64,000 nt of DNA from Flammeovirgaceae bacterium (GTDB lineage Bacteria; Bacteroidota; Bacteroidia; Cytophagales; Cyclobacteriaceae): assembly GCA_027487845.1 (NCBI GenBank), contig JAIYCV010000042.1, positions 186,001 through 250,000 of the forward strand. The letters run 5' to 3'. Of this stretch, positions 44,534 through 53,504 are shown piece after piece (position 1 is the first letter of the stretch; each line of letters starts with the position of its first letter). Below the pieces are notes generated by a model that searched no databases, had not been told where the DNA came from, and saw only the letters and a program-made list of their open reading frames with translations. A program made the position numbers and the translations under genes.

Positions 44534-44962
44534 CTAATTTACGATCTCATCTGTTATCGTGAGGACTGAGCCAGCAAGCTCAGTCCTGTAACGGATTAAA
44601 GGCCTTGAAGCTGGTCCGCCTGTGGGCATCCCATCTGAAAAATTAAATGTCGAATTGCAACACGGGTCTTTTAAAAAAAGTCTAGAGAAATCAACTTCCA
44701 CAGTGGAACACTCAACATCGTAGGGATGGTGAGAGCAGTTTTTATCGTAAGCGATGTAAGTAGTTGCGCTTGCACGATATAGTAGAATGCCCCTGATGCC
44801 AGTATCGTTTAGCTCTTTAATTCCCCCATCGAACTTTAAGCTGCTATAATCGGGCAACGAAAGATTGATTACTATTTCTGGGAACGAGGCGTATTGAGCA
44901 TAGGCCTGATGAAAGCTAGCTGTAAAAATAAGGATGGGTAGGAGAAATTTTTTGGGATTCAT
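44534..44962 (-). CDS. Exported Rieske-fold-like protein with altered cluster-ligand positions, 142 aa
   Basis: Signal peptide about 1-22 (ending AYAQ). The C-terminal half follows the Rieske pattern: box I YDKNCSHHPYDVEC with Cys76-x-His78, box II KDPCCNSTFNFSDG, then the conserved GGPASRPLIRYR tail. In a normal Rieske box II (C-P-C-H-G-S) the two ligands are the first Cys and the His; here those positions are Asp99 and Cys102. So only half of the classical ligand set is kept, and either another metal site or no cluster is expected. The gene stands alone between the permease and pheS. Confidence 0.8.
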   Translation of the reverse strand: MNPKKFLLPILIFTASFHQAYAQYASFPEIVINLSLPDYSSLKFDGGIKELNDTGIRGILLYRASATTYIAYDKNCSHHPYDVECSTVEVDFSRLFLKDPCCNSTFNFSDGMPTGGPASRPLIRYRTELAGSVLTITDEIVN

Positions 44963-44970
44963 TTTTTAAA

Positions 44971-45080
44971 GGCTACAAGCTTCAAGCCACTGGCTTCAAG
45001 CTGATTACGTTATATTATATTTTGATTACGCCACTAATTAGAATATATAATCGGATTGTAGCTTGAAGCAAGAAGCCTGA
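44971..45080. repeat. Intergenic imperfect inverted repeat upstream of the Rieske-like gene
   Basis: The left part (44971-45007: GGCTACAAGCTTCAAGCC, ACTGGCTTCAAGCTGATTA) and right part (45048-45080: TAATCGGATTGTAGC, TTGAAGCAAGAAGCCTGA) share reverse-complementary GCTTGAAGC and TAATC units around an AT-rich centre. The GCTTCAAGC unit also occurs twice in the left arm. It fills almost the whole 125-base gap, much like the different repeat at 16893-17036. Confidence 0.55.
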
Positions 45081-45087
45081 GGCGGTC

Positions 45088-46110
45088 TCAAATCACTGCC
45101 TTAAACTGCTTTAAAAACCGAACATCGTTTTCGGAGTACAGTCGAAGGTCATTAACCCCATAACGCAATTGCGTTACCCGTTCAACACCCATGCCGAAGG
45201 CAAATCCAGTATATTCCTCTGGGTCGATGCCACAGTTTTTCAACACATTTGGGTGTACCATACCTGACCCCGCTATTTCCACCCAGCCACTATGTTTACA
45301 CACGTTGCAACCCTTACCATGGCAGATTAAACAAGTTATGTCAATCTCGGCACTTGGTTCTGTAAAAGGGAAGAAAGATGGTCTAAAACGAATCTCGATG
45401 TCCTTTCCGTACATTTCTTTAGCAAAATTAAAAAGTGTTTGTTTCAAATCTGCAAAGCCAACATTTTTATCAACATATAAGCCTTCGATTTGATGAAAAA
45501 AGCAATGCGCACGAGCCGAGATGGCTTCATTGCGATAAACCCTTCCCGGCATGATTGACCGAATGGGAGGCTTTTGTTTCTCCATCAATCTGATTTGAAC
45601 ATTAGAAGTGTGGGTCCGTAAAAGCATATCAGGATTTTTCTCCACGAAAAAGGTATCCTGCATTTCCCTTGCCGGGTGATTCTCTGGGAAATTTAGCGCA
45701 GAAAAATTATGCCAGTCATCTTCTATCTCGGGGCCATCCGCCACCGAAAAACCAAGTCGCTCAAATATCTCGATGATTTTATAACGAGTAAGGTTTAAAG
45801 GGTGAAGGTTGCCTGTTTTATCAGAAACTGGGGGCAAGCTAAGGTCAATAGCACTTGGACTTGTTTGTGAGGACGATTCTAATTTCTCAGAAAGTTCCTT
45901 GAACTTGGCTTCAGCTAATTGCTTTAGCTCGTTCAATGACTTGCCAATTATTTTTTTGTCTTCAACACTTTCGGCCTTAAATTCATCAAACAATTCGTTT
46001 AATACTCCTTTTTTGCTGATGTACTTTAAGCGGAACGTTTCAATATCTTGTGTCTTATCTATTAAGTAACCCTTTATTTCGTTTTCCAAATATTTTATTT
46101 TCTCGAGCAT
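45088..46110 (-). CDS. pheS: Phenylalanine--tRNA ligase alpha subunit, 340 aa
   Basis: N-terminal coiled-coil arm (about 1-85), then the class II core: NHPAREMQDTFFV (motif 2 area), IMPGRVYRNEAISARAHCFF, HQIEGLYVD, the Cys-rich insert CLICHGKGCNVCKHSGWVEI and motif 3 GFAFGMGVERVTQLRYG. Length and ends are standard. It lies 31 bases downstream of the polysaccharide cluster's last gene and on the same strand, so it could receive read-through transcription from the cluster. Confidence 0.97.
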   Translation of the reverse strand: MLEKIKYLENEIKGYLIDKTQDIETFRLKYISKKGVLNELFDEFKAESVEDKKIIGKSLNELKQLAEAKFKELSEKLESSSQTSPSAIDLSLPPVSDKTGNLHPLNLTRYKIIEIFERLGFSVADGPEIEDDWHNFSALNFPENHPAREMQDTFFVEKNPDMLLRTHTSNVQIRLMEKQKPPIRSIMPGRVYRNEAISARAHCFFHQIEGLYVDKNVGFADLKQTLFNFAKEMYGKDIEIRFRPSFFPFTEPSAEIDITCLICHGKGCNVCKHSGWVEIAGSGMVHPNVLKNCGIDPEEYTGFAFGMGVERVTQLRYGVNDLRLYSENDVRFLKQFKAVI

Positions 46111-46141
46111 AGCAGTTTTTTTAAATCTTTCAGCAATCCAA

Positions 46142-47482
46142 TTAAAATGCTCTGTCGCTGCCTCTGATAAGACTTACAAGTGTAAGGAAGATGATTTTGA
46201 TATCAAACCAGAATGTCCAGTGTTCAATATAGTATCGATCTAAACGAACCCTATTCTCCATGTCTTTTATATCCCGAATTTCTCCCCTATACCCCATGCA
46301 TTGGGCTAACCCAGTAATACCAGATTTTACATAGTGCCTACCCATAAATTCATCAATGATTTTACTGTATTCATCATAATGCTTTGGCATCTGTGGACGA
46401 GGCCCCACGACAGACATACTTCCTAAAAGCACATTGATAAATTGGGGCAATTCATCGATACTACTTTTCCTTAAAAAACTGCCAAACTTAGTTATTCGCG
46501 GATCATTCCTAGATGCTTGCCTTTCTGCTGATTCTAAATTCTGAACCATCGTTCTAAATTTAATACACCCAAATTGGATATTCCTTCTTCCTTTTCTTTG
46601 TTGAATAAAGAAAATAGGCCCTTTAGAATCCAGTTTAATAAGTAACCCTACAATCGGAATAAACCAAGATAAAAATAAGACACTTATTACTCCAGCAAAA
46701 AATAAATCAAAAATACGTTTTATTATTCGACTATACGGGTCATCAAGCTTCAGCACTGCAATATCAATTCCTGGGTGCTTGTCAAAACGGTTTAATTGAA
46801 TGGACTGATTTTCTGGCTCAAATACCATTTTTACCTTGATTAGTGAATTTAGCCCAAAATTAATGAGTTGGCTCAACTCCTCTTCACTACCCAATGGAAC
46901 ACAACAAAATATCTCCTGTATCTCTCTATTTATGCATATAGCATTGATCTTTTCCATTGGAATAGTTCCTTTCTCAAATTCAACGTAACCATTAAACTTA
47001 TAGCCAAGTTCTGAATTCATTAAGTAGAATTTTCTTATATCAACGGCTAAAAAATTTCTTCCGATGATAATAAAATTACGATAAGGAACATCTTTAGAAA
47101 AAAGCTTTCTAAAATATAGCACCATTAGTCTATAACAAAAAAATGTTGGCACAAATAAAAGATAAATGAACGCTATCAGAAGAAAGCTGTAATTCTTTTC
47201 AAAGAAAACCATTAGTGATGCAATCACTAATAGATGTATAAAAAGAAAGGATAACTGATTTTTTAGAATCTTAACAAGTGCCCAACTTTTATCCAAATTA
47301 TAAGGTGCTGAAACCATTACCAAAAAAAACCAAGCAAGGTTACTATAAACTACCATATAAATAAACTCTTGACTATTTACAGCCCAAAAATTAGTTTCAA
47401 AATAGATGAAAGCTAAATAAATCGAAATATTTAGTAATAAAATATCAAGAAGTGAGAATAAAGTTTTTAAAACAATAGACAT
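46142..47482 (-). CDS. Undecaprenyl-phosphate sugar-phosphate transferase (WcaJ/WbaP type), 446 aa
   Basis: Four to five N-terminal transmembrane helices (about 1-120), a Rossmann-like middle domain, and a C-terminal polyprenol phosphosugar transferase domain. The latter has KRIFDLFFAGVISVLFLSWF, the basic QRKGRRNIQFGCIKFRTM motif, DELPQFINVLLGSMSVVGPR and ITGLAQCMGYRGEI. It starts glycan repeat-unit synthesis by loading the first sugar-1-phosphate on the lipid carrier. Being the last gene of the cluster is unusual but not rare. It lies two bases after the upstream ligase-like gene. Confidence 0.95.
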   Translation of the reverse strand: MSIVLKTLFSLLDILLLNISIYLAFIYFETNFWAVNSQEFIYMVVYSNLAWFFLVMVSAPYNLDKSWALVKILKNQLSFLFIHLLVIASLMVFFEKNYSFLLIAFIYLLFVPTFFCYRLMVLYFRKLFSKDVPYRNFIIIGRNFLAVDIRKFYLMNSELGYKFNGYVEFEKGTIPMEKINAICINREIQEIFCCVPLGSEEELSQLINFGLNSLIKVKMVFEPENQSIQLNRFDKHPGIDIAVLKLDDPYSRIIKRIFDLFFAGVISVLFLSWFIPIVGLLIKLDSKGPIFFIQQRKGRRNIQFGCIKFRTMVQNLESAERQASRNDPRITKFGSFLRKSSIDELPQFINVLLGSMSVVGPRPQMPKHYDEYSKIIDEFMGRHYVKSGITGLAQCMGYRGEIRDIKDMENRVRLDRYYIEHWTFWFDIKIIFLTLVSLIRGSDRAF

Positions 47483-47484
47483 TC

Positions 47485-48657
47485 TTAATTCATTTTATCG
47501 GTAAAAAAGGATTTACCTGAGTACATAAAAATGATAAACAACTGATGAAGCAATACAAAAAAGACGACCCCTTGATAGCGTCCTAAAAAAACCTCCGTAA
47601 TGCCATATACGAGGAAGGGGAATAGACAGAGGATTGTCAAAACATTCTTATTCTGAAGGGCTATGAACAAAGGTCTTAAAACAACAATGCAGTAGCTCAA
47701 TACTCCTAGAATTCCATTAGAAACTAAAAGCTGGATTATCTGATTATGAGAATTATAATTTTCAACGGCAAATTGAGCCAAACCATGCTGTTGGTAATAT
47801 TCATTTAATACACTCCGATAATCCCCTGTGCCCGCACCAAGAAAAAGGTTCGGTATAGCAGATAAAGCTGATTCCCACAAAATTCCGCGTTCCCAAGAAT
47901 CGTTAAATTCCATTATCAGAAATTTCTTCTCTTCAAGGGAAACCAAAAACATGCAAAACAACATAAAGGCAATGAAACTAGTATCCGCTTTCCTTTTAAA
48001 GCTCTTCTCTTCAACTAAGAATTTAAGTATAAAAAAAGAAAAAACAAACAATAAACCGATAAATGCAGTTTGGCCACCTGTCAAGATCAGAACAAAAAAA
48101 AGAAACAAAATAGTGAAGTACCTAATCAGGTAATTAGTACTTTCGGCTTCGTTGAAAACAAAAAATAATCCTATTGAAATGGCGAAGATAAGATAGTATG
48201 CAAAGTAAGTCGGTTGGAATGAAATGATCTTAGTAAATTCATAGAATAGAAAAAAATGAATATCTGGGTTGTGGATATAACGATAAATTGCAAATGTTAA
48301 ACATATTGAAGAAGCAATTATGAGCCCTAGACCAAAAGCTCGAAAAATTTGATTCATTCTTGGTTTATCTAACGAGGGTAGGCAACTGAGAATTATTGGA
48401 ATTGCAATGAAACTAAAGTTAGTCTCCATAACATTTAGGCCTGCCTTTAGATCATTTGAGTAAATTAGCCCTATAACCAGAATAGAAATATACAAAATAA
48501 TATCCCAAGAACGAGTAATATAAATGCCGAACTTATTTCCACCCTTAATAAAAACTGAAAACAACAAAACTACTACGAGAAGCCTAACACTTATAAATTG
48601 AGAGATGGGGATAGTAAAGACAAATAGTAAAAATGCTCGCCAAAAGTATAATTGCAT
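47485..48657 (-). CDS. O-antigen ligase/polymerase-like membrane protein, 390 aa
   Basis: About ten to twelve hydrophobic helices with a long extracytoplasmic loop carrying the Wzy_C/O-antigen-ligase pattern: FLGAGTGDYRSVLNEYYQQH and then NYNSHNQIIQLLVSNGILGV (the S/A-H-N motif). Such proteins polymerise repeat units or ligate glycans. Which one cannot be told by eye; the cluster holds two more of these (49786-51045 and 52207-53352). It is AT-rich relative to housekeeping genes in the window. Confidence 0.85.
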   Translation of the reverse strand: MQLYFWRAFLLFVFTIPISQFISVRLLVVVLLFSVFIKGGNKFGIYITRSWDIILYISILVIGLIYSNDLKAGLNVMETNFSFIAIPIILSCLPSLDKPRMNQIFRAFGLGLIIASSICLTFAIYRYIHNPDIHFFLFYEFTKIISFQPTYFAYYLIFAISIGLFFVFNEAESTNYLIRYFTILFLFFVLILTGGQTAFIGLLFVFSFFILKFLVEEKSFKRKADTSFIAFMLFCMFLVSLEEKKFLIMEFNDSWERGILWESALSAIPNLFLGAGTGDYRSVLNEYYQQHGLAQFAVENYNSHNQIIQLLVSNGILGVLSYCIVVLRPLFIALQNKNVLTILCLFPFLVYGITEVFLGRYQGVVFFVLLHQLFIIFMYSGKSFFTDKMN

Positions 48658-48659
48658 GC

Positions 48660-49778
48660 CTAAACGTTAATAATGTGGGTATTCACATATGTTGTGAATT
48701 TTTGAACAAATACAGATTCATCGAATTTTTCAGCATGAGATCTTATAAAATCAGAATTGATTGAGAGTGTCTCAAATAATTCTACCGCATCGATAAGACA
48801 GGATGGTGTCTGATCTTTAAAAAAGATAGCAGTAAAGTTTTTTGGAGTAAGACTACTGAAAGGAATCATTGTCTCTAAAACCCCTCCTTTTTCATAAGCA
48901 ATGACGGGTCTTCCTGAAGCATTCGCCTCCAAGGGTGTTATTCCGTAGTCTTCGTGCTGTGGGAAAATAAATGCCTTACAATTTGCATACAAATCCGCTA
49001 ACTGTTCCTTTGAGAGGCTACTCTTAAATTCAATATTACAATTGGCCATTGCTTTTAGCTCATCGCTCTTACTTCCATTCCCAACTACTACTAGCCTTTT
49101 GCCAAGAGTATTAAATGCCCTTATAGCTAGATCTACTTTTTTATAAAATTCGAGCCTCGAGACAAGAAGGTAATAATCTGAGGTTTTATCAGTACTCACA
49201 TAAAAATTATTACATTTAACAGGAGGATGGATAATGTCAACCTTGCTACTATAATTTGCCTCAATAACTCTTGCAACCGTTTCATTGGTAATTGATAAAA
49301 AATAATTTCCCTTTTGGGCTTCTTTAGAGTCAATGTTACGGAGAAGCGAAATCACATTATCAAAAATGATCCTCTTTAAGCCTGAAGATCGATTGTACTG
49401 GTCATAAGAAGTCGGATTCCAGGCCAATCTAAATGGAGTATGCGTATAAATAAAGATTATTGGTTTTCTATCAATTGAAACATACTTTGCGCAATAAGTA
49501 TTTGATATTATGACAACATCGTAATTGCTTACTTTAAGAAACTTCATACACAACAAACCAATTGGAAAGAAAAACATTTTCATGCTTCTTTCACTCTTTG
49601 CAATAACATTAAAAAGAGATGTCTTGATTCTATAATTTTTAAATTCCGGATATGTAAGTTCGGGCTTATAACAAAGAGTGAATAAGTCAGCCGTTGGATA
49701 CGCTTTTAGCATGCTTAGCACCACTTGCTCTCCACCGCCACGTCTCATCAAATCATCATGCACTATTGCTATTCTCAT
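48660..49778 (-). CDS. Family 4 glycosyltransferase, 372 aa
   Basis: GT-B fold. N-terminal MRIAIVHDDLMRRGGGEQVV (glycine-rich acceptor loop) and the C-terminal donor motif HEDYGITPLEANASGRPVIA (E-x7-E) define GT4. It is closest in style to mannosyl-type transferases of capsular clusters. ATG 49778 is chosen because the longer frame to 49886 overlaps the upstream ligase gene and adds no conserved sequence. The 3' end of the preceding gene (stop at 49786) is seven bases away. Confidence 0.9.
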   Translation of the reverse strand: MRIAIVHDDLMRRGGGEQVVLSMLKAYPTADLFTLCYKPELTYPEFKNYRIKTSLFNVIAKSERSMKMFFFPIGLLCMKFLKVSNYDVVIISNTYCAKYVSIDRKPIIFIYTHTPFRLAWNPTSYDQYNRSSGLKRIIFDNVISLLRNIDSKEAQKGNYFLSITNETVARVIEANYSSKVDIIHPPVKCNNFYVSTDKTSDYYLLVSRLEFYKKVDLAIRAFNTLGKRLVVVGNGSKSDELKAMANCNIEFKSSLSKEQLADLYANCKAFIFPQHEDYGITPLEANASGRPVIAYEKGGVLETMIPFSSLTPKNFTAIFFKDQTPSCLIDAVELFETLSINSDFIRSHAEKFDESVFVQKFTTYVNTHIINV

Positions 49779-49785
49779 TTTATGA

Positions 49786-51045
49786 TCATTTGTCGTTAGA
49801 GTTAAATGCAAAAAAAGAATTAAAAAGGGCATAGAACACGATACCTCTTTGAACCTCAAGCATTGATTCAGTAATGCAACAAGCAAAGAAAAATAATGTA
49901 AAGAATAAATAAAAAAAATTCATTTGACGCATTGCTCTTCGTATAGCCGTAGCAACAATTACCGTAATCGCGACTGGTCCTAAAACACCGCAATCCAGCC
50001 AAATTTGAAGCCATTGATTATGGGCATTAAATAAGCTTTTACCCAAATCAAGATAGGCTTCAACTACCCCAAATTGATCCCAAGCTAAATCATTTACATA
50101 ACAACTATCTAACAACGATTGGTGCCCTAGACCTGCCCCTAGCAGCCAATTATTGCCCTGTGCTAAAACATCGTAACAACAGCTCCATATGGCATACCTC
50201 ATATTAATACTTAAAAAATATATCCATGAAAATTCGCTAAAGTCAAAGAATTTTAAATTCACTATGTTTTTTACGATTTCTTGAAATGGAATACTTACAA
50301 AAAAGACAACACTCAAGCACGAAAGTAATGCAGCCAATAAAAAAAGAACCTGTCGATAAAATTTTGAGTAAATTAAATAAACTACATAAGCGATCAAACC
50401 TGATATAAGAAATCCAATTATTGCCATTTTAACATAAATCAAATAACTAAAAAAAGCTAAAAAAACGGCCAAAATTATTAAGGCTATTGTATTCAACACG
50501 CTTGTCGATTTATGGGTAAAATAAATGCAAATAGAGGCACCAAACAATGTATATAGCCCCATGTAGGGACGCCTCATGACTAGGTAAGAATCTATATCGA
50601 AGGATTCGTTATGTTGTGAAAGCAAATTCGGGTGTTTCACTAAGGCCAGTGTTATTGATACAAGTAGGGAAATCAAAAAAAACGTAAGAATCCTATCCAA
50701 TTCTTTCTTTTGAGGTTTCCCAAACGAACTACCTAATATAAGAGGAAAAATAAAAAGGCTAAATTTTTTTTCGATTATAAACCAATATTTAACTATGCCG
50801 GTGCCAATCACCCATCCGAAATAGATCAAGAATATACTTGAAAAGAAGATAATTAATATCCCAGATTGCCGATCAAAAGATACAACACTCCTGTCCTTCA
50901 ACCACGCAAAAAAGAAGTTTGCAGCTAACAGAATTATTAAAAAACTATTAAAAACGGTAAAAAAAGGAAGAGTAAATGCGATTAGTGATAACAGCACAAA
51001 ATGAATTTTTCTAAAGTCAATTTTAAGCAAACTCCCGTATTTCAC
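49786..51045 (-). CDS. O-antigen ligase/polymerase-like membrane protein, 419 aa
   Basis: Multi-helix membrane protein starting at GTG 51045. The Wzy_C-type loop has LLGAGLGHQSLLDSCYVND and the SLFNAHNQWLQIWLDCGVLG segment, whose A-H-N motif is the family signature. It is similar in layout but not in sequence to the protein at 47485-48657. One of the two may be the repeat-unit polymerase and the other a ligase. No ATG is found near the N-terminal helix. Confidence 0.85.
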   Translation of the reverse strand: MKYGSLLKIDFRKIHFVLLSLIAFTLPFFTVFNSFLIILLAANFFFAWLKDRSVVSFDRQSGILIIFFSSIFLIYFGWVIGTGIVKYWFIIEKKFSLFIFPLILGSSFGKPQKKELDRILTFFLISLLVSITLALVKHPNLLSQHNESFDIDSYLVMRRPYMGLYTLFGASICIYFTHKSTSVLNTIALIILAVFLAFFSYLIYVKMAIIGFLISGLIAYVVYLIYSKFYRQVLFLLAALLSCLSVVFFVSIPFQEIVKNIVNLKFFDFSEFSWIYFLSINMRYAIWSCCYDVLAQGNNWLLGAGLGHQSLLDSCYVNDLAWDQFGVVEAYLDLGKSLFNAHNQWLQIWLDCGVLGPVAITVIVATAIRRAMRQMNFFYLFFTLFFFACCITESMLEVQRGIVFYALFNSFFAFNSNDK

Positions 51046-51092
51046 AATTCAGCTTTTTCGGTATATTAATCTATCATCAACTAAAAACTAGC

Positions 51093-52214
51093 TCAACTTC
51101 TAAATCTGTTAATTGATCGCTTAAACAAAGATATTTGGGTATCATAATAATCAGTCCACAAAAATTCCTTTACATATGTGAGTCCTTTTTCGACAAACTG
51201 ATCTCGATCTTTTGCTATTAAAGATTTAACGATATTAGATGCAATATCCTCAACATTTGTTGGATCAAAGTATTTTACGTAACTACCACAAATTTCTGGA
51301 ATACTTGCAGCTTTTGAGGCCAAGACGGGACACCCGCATGCCATCGCCTCAAGTGGCGGAAAACCAAACCCCTCATAAAGAGAAGGAAAAACAAATAAAG
51401 TTGCCAGGTTATATAAATAAGGTAAATCAACAGTTTGAACAAATCCCGTAAAATGCACATTATCTCTTAGAAAAGGATCATTCTCTATTTCATTGATAAG
51501 CAGAGCGTCTCCAGTTCTAAAGCCCTCCCTCTTCCCTACAATTATAAGCTTGTATCCGTCAACCGCCTGACCTAGGGAAGAAAATGCCAGCACTAAATTC
51601 CTCAAATTCTTGTGGGGTTTTACGTTACCTACATACAGGATATATTTTGAAGGTAAATTATACTTCACTTGGATCATTTTTAATGACTCAGTATTCTTAA
51701 TTACTCGAAATAATTCGTGGTCTAACCCACAAGGAATTACTGAAACTGACTGCTCTCTATACCCTAAATATTTCGTTATTTCCCCACGAGAGAAAGATGA
51801 TACGGTAATGACTTCATCTGATCTTTTGTATGCCTGCGATAGTAGAAAAGCCGAAAATAATTTCTTGGGTAAAGACAATGATTTACTAAAGGCCAAATGA
51901 AAAACATCATGAATAGTTACTACTCTCTTTTTTGCCCTAATAAAAAATAATGGGATGTTGTAATGTGGAGACCAAAAGAGATCGCAGCGTGGTATCAGTA
52001 ACGGCAAGGTGAGTTGTTCTCTAACCGAATAGATAGGAATTTCAGTTTGAATAATGCGATAATTGCCAGTGTTCCTTAGATAAGGCTTTATTTTCTTTTC
52101 ATCACCTATCACTAAAAGCAAAAAATCTTCTTTAAAATTTGCCAAAAAATTCTGAATTACGGTTCCTATGCCGGATTCATATATCATTCGTGCATCAATG
52201 CAAATTTTAATCAT
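51093..52214 (-). CDS. Family 4 glycosyltransferase, 373 aa
   Basis: MIKICIDARMIYESGIGTVI is the GT4 N-terminus with the acceptor-side glycine loop. YILYVGNVKPHKNLRNLVLA (about 194-213) and SLYEGFGFPPLEAMACGCPV (about 285-304) are the linker and E-x7-E donor motifs. ATG 52214 is used; an ATG two codons upstream is in frame. It overlaps the last bases of the upstream polymerase-like gene by eight, so the two are coupled. Confidence 0.92.
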   Translation of the reverse strand: MIKICIDARMIYESGIGTVIQNFLANFKEDFLLLVIGDEKKIKPYLRNTGNYRIIQTEIPIYSVREQLTLPLLIPRCDLFWSPHYNIPLFFIRAKKRVVTIHDVFHLAFSKSLSLPKKLFSAFLLSQAYKRSDEVITVSSFSRGEITKYLGYREQSVSVIPCGLDHELFRVIKNTESLKMIQVKYNLPSKYILYVGNVKPHKNLRNLVLAFSSLGQAVDGYKLIIVGKREGFRTGDALLINEIENDPFLRDNVHFTGFVQTVDLPYLYNLATLFVFPSLYEGFGFPPLEAMACGCPVLASKAASIPEICGSYVKYFDPTNVEDIASNIVKSLIAKDRDQFVEKGLTYVKEFLWTDYYDTQISLFKRSINRFRS

Positions 52215-53352
52215 ACACAACCTCCGTATTGGCAGCTATTCTGGAGTGAAGAACAACGAATAAAAAGAAAATGAAATTTAGGGGGAAAACGTAAAAAAAA
52301 GGTATAAAAAGATTTCCAAATAAAAAGATTAGCAGAAAGTAGTGGATGAATGTTCTCCTCGTTTTAAAAAAAGCATTGAAAACGAAATGAAAAATCATTC
52401 CAATTATAAAGATTGAAATTGGAAAATAGTTTATAAAAAAGCTCCAAAGCCAACTCTCATGAAATCTCAATGGCTGAAGTAATAATGGCAGCGGAGTGAA
52501 TCCGATATTAAATTTTGTGTGAGCATTAAGGGAACTTTGTTTTGCCGCCAGGTAGTTAAAAATCTCCTGATTGTAGGAAACAAATAAAGTTACCGCAAAT
52601 AGTATTGAAACCAAGCCAAAATAAAAGAAGATACTGCTCACTCTTTTACTAACAATACCACTCCAATAGATAATACTTATAAAAAGCAGAATAAATGAAC
52701 TTAGTGACCCAGTTAAAATTATACAGAAAAGCAAACCTAAAGACAGAAAATATCGCCTTTTCTGAAAATTGCAAAATAAAAGAAAAACACTCATTAGCCC
52801 AAAGCCATTTGGATCATCCCAAAAACCTCCGAATCGTATCATAAGTGAGCCTTCGTATGCTAGTGCTGGTAACCTGTCAAAAAAAACGAAGTTCGCAAAT
52901 ACGAAAATATCCGACACTATGAAAAACTTGGCGGTCAATTCGATCAAGTAGTCCAAATTTTCGGATATATATTCTATAACTCTCTCGCTGATAAAAAAGA
53001 ATGGAAAAGTCATCAAAAATAACAAGATGTATTCTATTTCATCAAAAAAAACAGATCTGTAGAAAACGACATTCAAAAAATTGATTGCCAGAAGCAGTAA
53101 CGATAAACTAAAAAAGACCTGAGGGACGACAGACTTTCTAAACGTAAATCTAGAAGTAGCAAAAATCACTAATAGTATTACTAGAAATAATATATATTTC
53201 CCTAATTTCCAAGAGAGCGGGGTATCAGTATAGGTTGGGGAAGTGCCAACCGAGTTATACTTGAAAAGATACCTATGGGAATTATACAATAGCATTAATA
53301 GAAACAACATTTTTAATGCATTTCTATTAATACTATTTAATTTTTTTGCCAA
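52207..53352 (-). CDS. Polytopic membrane protein, candidate O-antigen/capsule polymerase (Wzy-like), 381 aa
   Basis: About ten predicted helices and very high Phe/Leu/Ile content, with small loops (FGGFWDDPNGFGLMSVFLLF resembles the Wzy/EpsG-type GxDPNGFG loop of O-antigen ligase-like proteins). No A-H-N motif as in the two other ligase-like genes. The role as polymerase is inferred from topology and place beside a flippase, a GT2 and a GT4. It starts at TTG 53352 or possibly ATG 53310. Very AT-rich. Confidence 0.72.
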   Translation of the reverse strand: MAKKLNSINRNALKMLFLLMLLYNSHRYLFKYNSVGTSPTYTDTPLSWKLGKYILFLVILLVIFATSRFTFRKSVVPQVFFSLSLLLLAINFLNVVFYRSVFFDEIEYILLFLMTFPFFFISERVIEYISENLDYLIELTAKFFIVSDIFVFANFVFFDRLPALAYEGSLMIRFGGFWDDPNGFGLMSVFLLFCNFQKRRYFLSLGLLFCIILTGSLSSFILLFISIIYWSGIVSKRVSSIFFYFGLVSILFAVTLFVSYNQEIFNYLAAKQSSLNAHTKFNIGFTPLPLLLQPLRFHESWLWSFFINYFPISIFIIGMIFHFVFNAFFKTRRTFIHYFLLIFLFGNLFIPFFYVFPLNFIFFLFVVLHSRIAANTEVVYD

Positions 53353-53364
53353 TGGAATAGGTCT

Positions 53365-53463
53365 TTAAGCTATTTCAAAAACAATTTTTTTACTTTGAGA
53401 TTCCAAATACGGAAGGAACTCATTACACAAATATAGTTCAACTTCCTTAAGCCTTGATTTCAT
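53365..53463 (-). CDS. Possible 32-residue ORF or gene remnant
   Basis: ATG 53463 to TAA 53365 encodes a 32-residue amphipathic peptide beginning MKSRLKEVELYLCNEFLPYL. It occupies most of the 152-base gap between the GT2 and the polymerase-like gene, the largest gap inside the cluster. It looks like normal coding sequence and could be the start of a truncated gene, but there is no second line of support. Confidence 0.28.
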   Translation of the reverse strand: MKSRLKEVELYLCNEFLPYLESQSKKIVFEIA

Positions 53464-53504
53464 AGATGTACTCACTTAGTATTTAAAAACTTCAGTATAC
53501 TCAA

